Source: Hyphomicrobiales bacterium
GTDB lineage: Bacteria > Pseudomonadota > Alphaproteobacteria > Rhizobiales > Rhizobiaceae
Reading direction: 5' to 3'
DNA: 64,000 nt
NCBI GenBank assembly: GCA_900470805.1
Contig: UCCA01000039.1
Span: 1 to 64,000, forward strand
Under the pieces are notes generated by a model. That model searched no databases, was not told the origin of the DNA, and was given only the letters and a program-made list of their open reading frames with translations. Position numbers and translations under genes: made by a program. Below are positions 17,618 to 26,365 of this stretch, piece by piece. Position 1 is the stretch's first letter. Each line of letters opens with the position of its first letter.

Positions 17618-17850
17618 GATATACGACCCTTTTCACAAAGTTTTTTGTCAAGCCCGATCAGTGAAAACAGGGCCTTTCGTGACAGTTTGCGATGGTCTAT
17701 ATCAGCGGCGCAAACAAAAATCGATTGGGCAAGCACTGTTTTGATGCACATTTCGGGATTGCAGCCGACCTTGGCCGGCGCGACAGGCGAGATGCGACGT
17801 GGAGCAGGTTTTCTCTCCAACCCGGATTTCCTCCGGCCGGCAGATCAAGG

Positions 17851-19251
17851 ATGACGACAGTGGACTATATCTCGACCCGCGGTGAAGCCCCTGCCCTCGG
17901 TTTCTGCGACGCATTGCTGGCTGGTCTGGCGCGCGACGGCGGCCTGTATGTGCCGCGCGCATGGCCGCAGTTCTCGAAGAAAGAGATCCGGGCGCTGCGT
18001 GGCAAGAGCTATCAGGACATCGCCTTCACCATTCTCTCGCCGTTCACCAATGGCGAAATCCCCGCCGACACCTTCCGGGCGATGATCGATGAGGCCTATG
18101 GCACGTTCCGCCATCCGGCGATCGCGCCGCTGGTGCAGACCGGTCCGAACAGCTTCGTGATGGAGCTGTTCCACGGCACGACGCTGGCGTTCAAGGATGT
18201 CGCCATGCAGCTTCTGGCGCGGATGATGGATTACGCGCTGGAAAAGCGCGGCGAGCGCGCCACCATCGTCGGCGCCACCTCGGGTGATACCGGCGGCGCG
18301 GCGATCGATGCCTTCGCGGGCCGCGAGCGCACCGATATCTTCATTCTCTTCCCGCACGGCAAGGTTTCGCCGGTCCAGCAGCGGCAGATGACGACGTCAA
18401 CCTCGGCAAATGTGCATGCGCTCGCTGTCGAGGGCAATTTCGACGATTGCCAGAACCTCGTGAAGGCGATGTTCAACGACGGTTTGTTCCGCGACAAGGT
18501 CAAGCTGTCGGGCGTCAACTCGATCAACTGGGCGCGCATCATGGCTCAGATCGTCTATTACTTCACGACGGCCGTGGCGCTCGGCGGGCCGGACCGGAAG
18601 ATATCGTTCACTGTGCCGACCGGCAATTTTGGCGACATCTTCGCCGGTTACTGCGCCAAGCGCATGGGCCTGCCGATCGGCAAGCTGGTCGTTGCCACCA
18701 ACGAGAACGACATCATCGCCCGGACGCTGAAGACCGGCCGCTACGAGATGAAGGAGGTCAAGGCGACGACCTCGCCGTCAATGGATATCCAAATCTCGTC
18801 GAACTTCGAACGGCTGCTGTTCGAGGCCTATGACCGCGACGCCTCGAAGGTGCGCGCCGCCATGGACAGCCTGAAGCAGTCGAACGGCTTCGAGATATCG
18901 TCCAAGGCGCTCGCCTTCATCAAGAAGGATTTCCGCGCCGGCCGCGCCAGCGAGAAGCAGGTGGCGGAAACGATCAAATCGACACTGGCCAAGACCGGTT
19001 ACCTTCTCGATCCGCATTCGGCGATCGGCGTGTTCGTTGCCGACAAGCACGAAAAGCCGAATACGCCGATGGTTGCGCTGGCGACCGCGCACCCCGCCAA
19101 ATTCCCCGCCGCCGTAAAATCGGCCTCCGGTATTGACCCCGCGCTCCCGACGTGGCTTGCTGATCTGATGGACAAGGAGGAGCGCTTCCAGATCGTTAAG
19201 CCCGAGCTTAAAGCCGTAGAAACGTTTATCGGCAAGCATTCCCGGGCCTAA
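17851..19251 (+). CDS. thrC: Threonine synthase
   Basis: Converts O-phosphohomoserine to threonine with PLP, completing the pathway whose kinase (thrB) is at 36.6 kb. 466 residues, fitting the longer fungal/proteobacterial class. Lys115 in FHGTTLAFKDVAMQ binds PLP; the GATSGDTGGAA phosphate-binding loop is near 138-148, and FTVPTGNFGDIFAGY is near 255-270. The frame remains open upstream, but MTTVDYISTRG matches the family N-terminus. An M16 peptidase gene follows after 27 bases. Confidence 0.97.
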   Translation: MTTVDYISTRGEAPALGFCDALLAGLARDGGLYVPRAWPQFSKKEIRALRGKSYQDIAFTILSPFTNGEIPADTFRAMIDEAYGTFRHPAIAPLVQTGPNSFVMELFHGTTLAFKDVAMQLLARMMDYALEKRGERATIVGATSGDTGGAAIDAFAGRERTDIFILFPHGKVSPVQQRQMTTSTSANVHALAVEGNFDDCQNLVKAMFNDGLFRDKVKLSGVNSINWARIMAQIVYYFTTAVALGGPDRKISFTVPTGNFGDIFAGYCAKRMGLPIGKLVVATNENDIIARTLKTGRYEMKEVKATTSPSMDIQISSNFERLLFEAYDRDASKVRAAMDSLKQSNGFEISSKALAFIKKDFRAGRASEKQVAETIKSTLAKTGYLLDPHSAIGVFVADKHEKPNTPMVALATAHPAKFPAAVKSASGIDPALPTWLADLMDKEERFQIVKPELKAVETFIGKHSRA

Positions 19252-19278
19252 TCGGCGGCAGGCGCAGAAAGATAGCCA

Positions 19279-20577
19279 ATGACAGTTGAGTGCACCCGGC
19301 TAAAGTCCGGGCTGACAGTAGTGACACAGACGATGCCGCATCTCGAAAGTGCAGCACTCGGTGTCTGGATCAAATCAGGTTCGCGCAACGAGACGACAGA
19401 CGAGCACGGTATCGCCCACCTGCTCGAGCACATGGCCTTCAAGGGAACGGCGCGACGCAGCGCCCGCGAGATCGCTGAGGAGATCGAGGATGTGGGCGGC
19501 GAGGTCAACGCCGCGACATCGACCGAAACAACATCCTACTACGCCCGCGTCCTGAAGGACCACGTGCCGCTTGCCGTCGACATCCTGGCCGACATCCTGA
19601 CCGAATCGGCGTTCGAAGAGGAAGAGTTGGAGCGTGAAAAGCAGGTCATCCTGCAGGAGATCAACGCCGCCAACGACACGCCCGACGACGTGGTCTTCGA
19701 CCGCTTCTCTGAAGTCGCCTATCGCGACCAGACGCTCGGCCGCGCCATTCTTGGCACGCCGCAGACGGTTGTTTCGTTCACGCCCCAGCAGATTCGCGGC
19801 TACCTCAGCCGAAACTATACGACCGACCGCATGTTCGTGGTCGCCGCCGGCGCCGTGCAGCACGACGAATTCGTGCGCATGGTCGAGGACCGGTTCTCGT
19901 CGCTTCCGACGGCGCCCAGCGCACCGCCTGTCATGGATGCCGCCCACTATATCGGCGGCAACATCCGCGAGACGCGCGACCTGATGGATGCGCAGATCCT
20001 GCTCGGTTTCGAGGGCAAGGCCTACCACGCGCGTGACTTCTACTGTTCGCAGATCCTCGCCAACATTCTCGGCGGCGGCATGTCGTCGCGACTGTTCCAG
20101 GAAGTGCGCGAAATCCGCGGCCTCTGCTACTCGATCTATGCCTTCCACTGGGGCTTCTCCGACACCGGCATCTTCGGCATCCATGCCGCGACCGGCGGCG
20201 AGAACCTGCCGGAACTGGTGCCTGTCATCATCGACGAGTTGCACAAGTCGACGACATCGATCGACCAGAAGGAAATCGAGCGCGCTCGGGCGCAGATCCG
20301 CGCGCAGCTTCTGATGGGCCAAGAAAGCCCGGCGGCGCGCGCCGGCCAAGTGGCGCGGCAGATGATGCTTTACGGCCGCCCGATCTCCAATCCGGAGATG
20401 ATGGAACGGCTCGAGGGCATCACCATCGACCGACTGACCGATCTCGCCGGCCGGCTGTTCTTCGACACCGTGCCGACATTGTCGGCGATCGGCCCGCTCG
20501 AGCATCTCGCACCGATGGAAGACATCGCCGCGTCCCTGTCTTCGCCTGCCCCGCTGGGCAAGCAAGCCGTGCTTTGA
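19279..20577 (+). CDS. M16 family zinc peptidase (processing-peptidase-like)
   Basis: A 432-residue M16 peptidase, relative of the mitochondrial processing peptidase beta subunit. The inverted zinc motif HLLEH is at 47-51, and Glu127 (KQVILQE) falls exactly 76 residues after the second His, so all ligands are present. A GGGMSSRLFQEVRE loop is conserved near 270-283. No signal peptide is seen, so it is cytoplasmic. The immediate thrC-M16 arrangement is common in rhizobia; the physiological substrate is unknown. Confidence 0.93.
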   Translation: MTVECTRLKSGLTVVTQTMPHLESAALGVWIKSGSRNETTDEHGIAHLLEHMAFKGTARRSAREIAEEIEDVGGEVNAATSTETTSYYARVLKDHVPLAVDILADILTESAFEEEELEREKQVILQEINAANDTPDDVVFDRFSEVAYRDQTLGRAILGTPQTVVSFTPQQIRGYLSRNYTTDRMFVVAAGAVQHDEFVRMVEDRFSSLPTAPSAPPVMDAAHYIGGNIRETRDLMDAQILLGFEGKAYHARDFYCSQILANILGGGMSSRLFQEVREIRGLCYSIYAFHWGFSDTGIFGIHAATGGENLPELVPVIIDELHKSTTSIDQKEIERARAQIRAQLLMGQESPAARAGQVARQMMLYGRPISNPEMMERLEGITIDRLTDLAGRLFFDTVPTLSAIGPLEHLAPMEDIAASLSSPAPLGKQAVL

Positions 20578-20606
20578 TTTTGCCGTTGCGCTGCCGGGAG
20601 TGATCG

Positions 20607-21221
20607 ATGCCAAAATCGGTGTTTCGATTCCTATCTCGGCAGCCGGAAGCGGTGGAGATCGAAGACGACAACTATGTGCTGCGGCTGCCGCGCTACCAGG
20701 ATTTCAACCAGTGGCACAAGCTCCGGTCTGCCAGCCGGGGCTTTCTCGAACGCTGGGAGCCGACATGGCGGCGAGACGAGCTGACCGAGGGTTCCTATCG
20801 GGCGCGCGTCATTCGCGGCAAGCAGGAATATGCGTCCGGCCAGGCCGTGCCGCTGCTGTTGTTTCACCGGGATAACATGACGCTGCTCGGCGGCATCACC
20901 ATCGGCTACATCAGGCGCGGGGCAGCGCAAAGCTGCATGATCGGCTACTGGATGGGCGAGGCGCATGCCGGCCAGGGTCATATGTTCGCCGCACTTCGGT
21001 TGGTTATACCCTACATCTTCGCAGGGCTTGAGTTGCACCGTATCGAAGCAGCCTGTATTCCAGACAATGCTCGGAGCATCCGCCTGCTTGAAAAAGCCGG
21101 GTTTCAGCGGGAAGGCTATCTGCGCGGATACTTGAAGATCAACGGTCAGTGGCATGATCACGTGATGTTTTCACTGCTCGCCACCGATACGGATAAAGGC
21201 AGGATAACCGACAGCCGATGA
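20607..21221 (+). CDS. GNAT acetyltransferase (RimJ/RimL-like)
   Basis: A 204-residue GNAT enzyme. The acetyl-CoA motif appears as GYWMGEAHAGQGHMFAAL, followed by LELHRIEAACIPDNARSIRLLEKAGF and GYLKINGQWHDHVMFSL, the pattern of ribosomal-protein or N-terminal acetyltransferases of the RimJ/RimL type. GGGAG precedes the ATG by seven bases. The stop overlaps the next gene's start by four bases (21218-21221), so it is cotranslated with the EAL-domain protein. The acceptor substrate is not known. Confidence 0.88.
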   Translation: MPKSVFRFLSRQPEAVEIEDDNYVLRLPRYQDFNQWHKLRSASRGFLERWEPTWRRDELTEGSYRARVIRGKQEYASGQAVPLLLFHRDNMTLLGGITIGYIRRGAAQSCMIGYWMGEAHAGQGHMFAALRLVIPYIFAGLELHRIEAACIPDNARSIRLLEKAGFQREGYLRGYLKINGQWHDHVMFSLLATDTDKGRITDSR

Positions 21222-24130
21222 CCAACAAACGCATGCTGCCCTCATCACCGACCGGACGCTTCGTCGCGGTGATCGCAGCGCTTTTCCTGTCGGTGTTGAC
21301 GCTTGCATCGGGCGTCGCGCAGGCAGCTGAACCCGTCAAGATTTCGCGCGACGATACCGCACTCGACCTGACCAAGACCACCGAGATCTACGCCAACCAG
21401 GGCGAGGCCTTTCAGGTTTCGACCGCCGCCGGCGCCGACGGTATCCGCCGCCGCATCGAGGTGCGCTCGAGCTCGGGCAACCACCAGGGCGACTGGGCGG
21501 TGTTTGCGCTCGCCAACGTGTCGGACGAACAGCTGGAGCGCGTCATCGTCGCACCGCATTTCCGTCTGGTGAATTCCAAGCTGTTCTGGCCGGATCTCGG
21601 CGCGCAGCGCATCATCGCGATCACGCCGAGCGAAGGCTTCGCGCTCGACCGGCAGCCGAGCGATGATTCCGACGTGTTCCGCATCACGCTCAATCCGGGT
21701 TCCGTCATCACCTTCGTCGCCGAGTTGGCGACGCCGGAGCTGCCGCAGATCTATCTGTGGGAACCCAATGCCTACAAGGACACCATCAACGCGTTTACGC
21801 TCTATCGCGGCATTGTGCTCGGCATCGCCGGCCTGCTGGCGGTGTTCCTGACCATCCTGTTCGTCGTCAAGGGCACGTCGATGCTGCCGGCGACGGCGGC
21901 GCTTGCCTGGGCGGTGCTCGGCTATATCTGCGTCGACTTCGGCTTTCTCGGCAAGCTCGTGAGTATCGCCTCGGCGGACCAGCGAATATGGCGCGCCTGC
22001 GCGGAGGTAGCGCTGGCATCGAGTTTCGTCATTTTCCTGTTCACCTATCTCAACCTCAACCGATGGCATACGCATCTCGGCTATGTGACACTTGCCTGGG
22101 TGCTCGGTCTGGCGCTGCTGTTCGGCGTGGCGATCTACGATCCGTCGATCGCCGCCGGTGTCGCCCGTCTGTCGTTTGCGTTGACGGCGACGATGGGACT
22201 GCTGCTTATCGTCTATCTCGGCCTCAACCGCTATGACCGCGCCATCCTCCTCGTGCCCGCGTGGGCGCTGATCCTGGTGTGGATATTCGGCGGCTGGCTG
22301 ACCATCACCGGCCAGCTGGACAACGACATCATCCAGCCAGCGCTCGGCGGCGGTCTGGTGCTGATCGTTCTTTTGATGGGCTTCACGGTGATGCAGCACG
22401 CGTTTGCCGGCGGCGCTTTCCAGCAGGGGCTGTTTTCCGATCTGGAGCGGCAATCGCTGGCGCTCACCGGCTCCGGCGACATGGTGTGGGACTGGGACGT
22501 GGCGCGCGACCGCGTCGTGACCATCCCCGATGTTTCCGTCAAGCTCGGCCTTTCACCTGGTGTGATGCATGGTGCGGCGCGCAACTGGCTGCCGCGCCTG
22601 CATCCCGACGACCGCGACCGTTTCCGCGCCACGCTCGACGTGCTGCTCGAGCATCGCCGCGGCCGCCTGAACCACGAATTCCGCATCCGCGCCGAGGACG
22701 GGCATTTCCACTGGCTGCTGATCCGCGCGCGGCCAGTGCTCGGCTCGAACGGCGAAGTGATCCGCTGCGTCGGGACGATCATCGACGTCACCGAACAGAA
22801 GAATTCGACGGATCGCCTTTTGCAGGACGCGCTGCATGACAACCTGACCGGCCTGCCGAACCGGCAGCTGTTCCTAGACCGGTTGCAGGGTGTGCTGGCG
22901 CTGGCACCGGGCAGCGATACGCTTCGCCCGACCGTGATGGTGATCGACATCGACCGCTACAAGCTGGTGAACGACGCGCTCGGCGTTGCGGCCGGCGACA
23001 ACATTCTGATCGCGCTGACGCGACGCCTGCGCCGCCTTTTGAAGCCACAGGATACGCTGGCAAGGCTTTCCGGCGACCAGTTCGGCCTGATCCTCGTTTC
23101 GGAGCGCGATCCGGCCAAGATCGCCGATTTCGCAGATGCGATCAGCAAGGCGATCATGGTGCCGATCAACTTCGCCAATCGCGAGATCATCCTCACGGCA
23201 TCGATCGGGCTCGCCTCGTTCGTCGACCAGCAGGAAAACGCGACGGGGATGCTCAGCGATTCCGAGCTTGCCATGTACCGGGCCAAACGCGCCGGCGGCA
23301 ACCGCGTCGAGCCGTTCCAGCCCGCCTTCCGCGACTTCGGCGCCGACCGGCTGCAGCTTGAGAGCGATCTGCGCCGCGCTCTGGAGCGCAAGGAACTGTC
23401 GATGGTCTACCAGCCGATCGCCGGTCTCGAGGATGTCGAGATCGCCGGCTTCGAGGCCCTGATGCGCTGGGAGCATCCGAAGCGCGGCAATATTCCGCCG
23501 TCGGAATTCATCCCGATCGCCGAGGCATCCGATATCATCAACATGCTTGGCATTTTCGCGCTCGAACAGGCGACCAACGACCTGATGGCCTGGGAAAACC
23601 AGACCGGCGAGCTGCCGATCTTCGTATCGATCAATCTTTCCAGCGCGCAACTACTGAACAACGATCTTTATGACGATGTTCGCTCGGTGCTGGCCAAGAC
23701 GCATTGCGATCCGGCGCGGCTGAAGCTGGAACTGACTGAGACGATGGTGATGGAGAACCCGGAACAGGCGCGGCTTGTGCTGGAAAAGCTCCGCGATATC
23801 GGCCTTGGCCTAGCGCTCGACGATTTCGGCACTGGCTACTCTTCGCTGTCCTACCTGACGCGCTTCCCGTTCGACACGATCAAGCTCGACAAGTCGCTGG
23901 TGTGCGACACCAGCGATCGGAAATCGACGGTGCTGCGCTCGGTCATCTCCATGGCGCGGGAGCTCGAGATGAAGGTGGTCGCCGAGGGGATCGAATCCAA
24001 CGAGGACGCGATCGCGCTGGCGAAGATGGGCTGCACCTATGGCCAGAGCTACCTGTTCGGACCGCCGATGGCGGCCGAATCCGTGCTGCGGTTGCTGAAG
24101 GAACGCTTTCCGTTGACCAAGCGGGCTTGA
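21218..24130 (+). CDS. 7TM-PAS-GGDEF-EAL protein (likely c-di-GMP phosphodiesterase)
   Basis: A 970-residue membrane signalling protein. Signal peptide ~1-37; a periplasmic beta-rich sensor ~38-190; about seven membrane spans ~195-395, resembling 7TMR-DISM receptors; PAS/PAC ~420-530; GGDEF ~540-690; EAL ~710-960. The GGDEF motif is degenerate (SGDQF) and the inhibitory RxxD is replaced by KPQD, so cyclase activity is unlikely. The EAL ligands are intact: EALMRW, NLSSAQ, ELTETM, DDFGTGYSS, KLDKS, AEGIES. It probably degrades c-di-GMP in response to an external cue. It overlaps the GNAT gene. Confidence 0.9.
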   Translation: MTNKRMLPSSPTGRFVAVIAALFLSVLTLASGVAQAAEPVKISRDDTALDLTKTTEIYANQGEAFQVSTAAGADGIRRRIEVRSSSGNHQGDWAVFALANVSDEQLERVIVAPHFRLVNSKLFWPDLGAQRIIAITPSEGFALDRQPSDDSDVFRITLNPGSVITFVAELATPELPQIYLWEPNAYKDTINAFTLYRGIVLGIAGLLAVFLTILFVVKGTSMLPATAALAWAVLGYICVDFGFLGKLVSIASADQRIWRACAEVALASSFVIFLFTYLNLNRWHTHLGYVTLAWVLGLALLFGVAIYDPSIAAGVARLSFALTATMGLLLIVYLGLNRYDRAILLVPAWALILVWIFGGWLTITGQLDNDIIQPALGGGLVLIVLLMGFTVMQHAFAGGAFQQGLFSDLERQSLALTGSGDMVWDWDVARDRVVTIPDVSVKLGLSPGVMHGAARNWLPRLHPDDRDRFRATLDVLLEHRRGRLNHEFRIRAEDGHFHWLLIRARPVLGSNGEVIRCVGTIIDVTEQKNSTDRLLQDALHDNLTGLPNRQLFLDRLQGVLALAPGSDTLRPTVMVIDIDRYKLVNDALGVAAGDNILIALTRRLRRLLKPQDTLARLSGDQFGLILVSERDPAKIADFADAISKAIMVPINFANREIILTASIGLASFVDQQENATGMLSDSELAMYRAKRAGGNRVEPFQPAFRDFGADRLQLESDLRRALERKELSMVYQPIAGLEDVEIAGFEALMRWEHPKRGNIPPSEFIPIAEASDIINMLGIFALEQATNDLMAWENQTGELPIFVSINLSSAQLLNNDLYDDVRSVLAKTHCDPARLKLELTETMVMENPEQARLVLEKLRDIGLGLALDDFGTGYSSLSYLTRFPFDTIKLDKSLVCDTSDRKSTVLRSVISMARELEMKVVAEGIESNEDAIALAKMGCTYGQSYLFGPPMAAESVLRLLKERFPLTKRA

Positions 24131-24142
24131 TCCCCGGGCTGA

Positions 24143-24164
24143 GCGTCAGGCTGCGGCCTGACGC
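24143..24164. terminator. 9-bp perfect hairpin between convergent genes
   Basis: GCGTCAGGC and GCCTGACGC pair around a TGCG loop. The hairpin covers the stop codon of the minus-strand metallopeptidase and lies 12 bases after the EAL gene stop. It has no T-run, so it is a candidate two-way transcript end. Confidence 0.45.
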
Positions 24165-25231
24165 GGCTCCGCTACCCGGTTCTGAATCAGCTGGTGCAGA
24201 TATTCGAGCTTGTCGACGACAGGGTTCGACAACACGAACGGATAGGAATCGGGCTGGCCCATGCTGCGCTGGATGGCGTTGATGGCGACCGATAGCGGCA
24301 CCCAGGCGCTCACCAACTGCTCGGCATTGGCGGCCCGGTAGGGATCGAAATCCACCTCCGACGCCATTTCCTCATGCCCGCGCGGATCGATTGCGATGCC
24401 AAAGCCGCGTGCGGTTTCGAGCGTGTCGACGATGTGCAGGTAGTGCGCAAAGCACTCGGCGAAATCTTCCCACGGGTGGGCGGTGGCGTAAGCGCTGATA
24501 TAGCTCTGCTGCCAGCCGGCCGGCGCGCCGCTCTGGTAATGGTTCTGGAGCGCGACGCCGTAGTCCTGGCGCTCGTCGCCGAACACGGCGCGGAAACCGT
24601 CGAAGGCATTGCGGTCGCGGATGAGCTTGTTCCAGACAAAGTGCCCGACCTCGTGGCGGAAATGGCCGAGGAGCGTGCGGTACGGCTCGTTCATCGAGGC
24701 GCGGGCCAGCTCGCGGGTGATGTCATCGGCTTCGGCGGCGCGGATGGCGATGACGCCTTCGTCATGGCCGGTGATTGCCGGTATCACGTGGCCGTCCATC
24801 TGCACCTCGTCCTCGAGAAAATCGAAGACGAGACCGCCTTGCGGATCCTCGTTGCGATCGGGCGGAGGCAGGCGCCAGCGCAGCAGCGAGTAGAAGAGAT
24901 GGCGTTGCGCCTGGCTGATGCGGCGCCAGCGGTCGATGCCGTCCTGCGTATCGGTATTGGGCACCAGCCGGTTGTGGCGACAGGCAATGCAGAATTCGTG
25001 GTCGTCGTTCGGTCCGACCAGCCAGTTGCAGATGTCGAGCCCGGCATTGGCGCAGAAGCGCACCGGGCGTTCCGGCTCCGCGGTCAGCTGCCAGAGGTCG
25101 CCATCGCGCGGCTCAAGCGAGCGCATCGAGAGGTCGTCGGGGAGGAAACCAAGGCGATGATTGCACCGGACGCACTGCCGGTTATCGAAATGCACGACCT
25201 GATCGCAATTATCGCAGGCAAAAAGCCGCAT
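24146..25231 (-). CDS. Zinc-ribbon putative metallopeptidase (Peptidase_Mx type)
   Basis: A protein of 361 residues from ATG 25231 (365 from 25243). The N-terminus is a four-cysteine zinc ribbon (C6, C9, C20, C23), with a second cysteine set at C60, C68, C81 and C84. A predicted gluzincin core follows, with HEVGH at 193-197 in LLGHFRHEVGHFVW and a downstream WEDFAECFAHYLH that supplies the third ligand. This layout fits the DUF2248/Peptidase_Mx family. No signal peptide is present. Activity and substrate are unknown. No Shine-Dalgarno separates the two possible starts. Confidence 0.85.
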   Translation of the reverse strand: MRLFACDNCDQVVHFDNRQCVRCNHRLGFLPDDLSMRSLEPRDGDLWQLTAEPERPVRFCANAGLDICNWLVGPNDDHEFCIACRHNRLVPNTDTQDGIDRWRRISQAQRHLFYSLLRWRLPPPDRNEDPQGGLVFDFLEDEVQMDGHVIPAITGHDEGVIAIRAAEADDITRELARASMNEPYRTLLGHFRHEVGHFVWNKLIRDRNAFDGFRAVFGDERQDYGVALQNHYQSGAPAGWQQSYISAYATAHPWEDFAECFAHYLHIVDTLETARGFGIAIDPRGHEEMASEVDFDPYRAANAEQLVSAWVPLSVAINAIQRSMGQPDSYPFVLSNPVVDKLEYLHQLIQNRVAEPRQAAA

Positions 25232-25259
25232 CGAACGCCCCATGAACCGGTGTTGATAT

Positions 25260-25291
25260 AAAAACGACCCGCAGCGCGAAAGCGCAACGGG
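25260..25291 (-). terminator. Terminator of csbD-like gene
   Basis: Read on the minus strand, CCCGTTGCGC, a TTTC loop and GCGCTGCGGG form a mostly paired stem (one wobble, one mismatch) followed by TCGTTTTT. It lies 22 bases after the CsbD stop and just before the metallopeptidase start. Confidence 0.65.
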
Positions 25292-25312
25292 CCATTGAAA
25301 GAGCCTGATCGA

Positions 25313-25504
25313 TCAGAGACGATCGACGACGCCCTTGATCTTGTCCTTGGCATTGCCTTCGGCAACCTGGGTCTTGCCCTTGGCTTCCTGTACGGCACCC
25401 TTGACGCGCATGGAGTCGTCGCCCGAAGCCTTGCCGATGGCCTGCTTTGCCTTGCCGGCGAGTTCGTTGGTCTTGCCGGAAATCTTGTCGGTGGTGCTAC
25501 CCAT
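25313..25504 (-). CDS. CsbD family stress protein
   Basis: A 63-residue hydrophilic, lysine-rich CsbD-like protein. The internal repeat of K-x3-NELAGKAKQAIGKASGDD and GAVQEAKGKTQVAEGNAKDKI is typical. These small proteins accumulate in general stress; their molecular role is unsettled. AAGGAG lies seven bases before the ATG. A perfect EcfG-type promoter stands 48-72 bases upstream, and a T-tailed terminator follows, so the gene is monocistronic and stress-controlled. Confidence 0.92.
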   Translation of the reverse strand: MGSTTDKISGKTNELAGKAKQAIGKASGDDSMRVKGAVQEAKGKTQVAEGNAKDKIKGVVDRL

Positions 25505-25551
25505 CTGAAATTCTCCTTTTAGGACGAGCCTGTTGCCCGTTGCGAAAAGAG

Positions 25552-25576
25552 AACGTCGCTTCCGGATATTCGTTCC
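25552..25576 (-). promoter_or_regulatory. EcfG (general stress) promoter of csbD
   Basis: On the minus strand GGAAC (25576-25572), exactly 16 bases, then CGTT (25555-25552): a full match to the EcfG/SigmaEcfG consensus of alphaproteobacteria. The CGTT ends 47 bases before the CsbD ATG. Confidence 0.85.
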
Positions 25577-25619
25577 GAGAATTATTCGCCAACACGATCA
25601 TACCTTGACGATCTGGTTT

Positions 25620-26225
25620 TCAGGCGTGCCCGGCCTCCGGAGACAGCATGGCGGCGGTCACGCCCATGCCGGCCAGGGCGCGCTCATACTTGTCGTCGAG
25701 GTTGCGATCGAAGATCAGCGCATCGTTGGCAGGGCAATTCAGCCAGCCATTGCTTGAAATCTCCGCCTCCAGCTGGCCAGCGCCCCAGCCGGCATAACCG
25801 AGCATCATGGTGGCGCGCTTCGGGCCCTTGCCCTTGGAGATCGCCCGGATGATGTCGAGCGTCGCCGTCATGCAAATATCGTCGCTCACGGGAATGCTGG
25901 CATCGCAGAGATAATCGTCGGAGTGCAGCACGAAGCCGCGGCCGCTTTCAACAGGGCCGCCGGTCTGGATCGGCAGTTCACGGGCGGGCGGCGGCAGCAC
26001 GATCGCCTCGTCGTCCTTGATCATGTCGAGATGCAGGAGAACATCGGTGAAGGTCAGATCCTGCGGCCGGTTGATGATGAAGCCCATGGCGCCAGCATCG
26101 GAATGGGCGCAGATGAAGATGACGGAACGGGCAAAGTTGCTGTCGGCCATGCCGGGCATGGCGATCAGGAACTGGCCATCGAAGAAACCGCGTTCGCGTC
26201 TGTTTTTCAGGGTCGACAGGGACAT
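25620..26225 (-). CDS. YqgE/AlgH (UPF0301) family protein
   Basis: A 201-residue member of the YqgE/AlgH family. [21 protein letters not shown] near 20-40 and [13 protein letters not shown] are diagnostic, with [11 protein letters not shown] toward the C-terminus. The fold is known from structures but the biochemical role is not. ATG 26225 is chosen because AGGAGG lies four bases upstream; the longer frame from 26285 lacks this. It is divergent from the DsbD-N-like gene. Confidence 0.92.
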   Translation of the reverse strand: MSLSTLKNRRERGFFDGQFLIAMPGMADSNFARSVIFICAHSDAGAMGFIINRPQDLTFTDVLLHLDMIKDDEAIVLPPPARELPIQTGGPVESGRGFVLHSDDYLCDASIPVSDDICMTATLDIIRAISKGKGPKRATMMLGYAGWGAGQLEAEISSNGWLNCPANDALIFDRNLDDKYERALAGMGVTAAMLSPEAGHA

Positions 26226-26365
26226 GATACCTCCTGATGCCAGACCGCCCGAGGCCCCGACAAGAGAAACATGGGGCAATGTCACAGATCAATCAACCGA
26301 AAATGACAATTTAATCGGAAGCACCTTCTGGCGAAGAGACACCGCTTTGGGTAACGATTGCCGTC

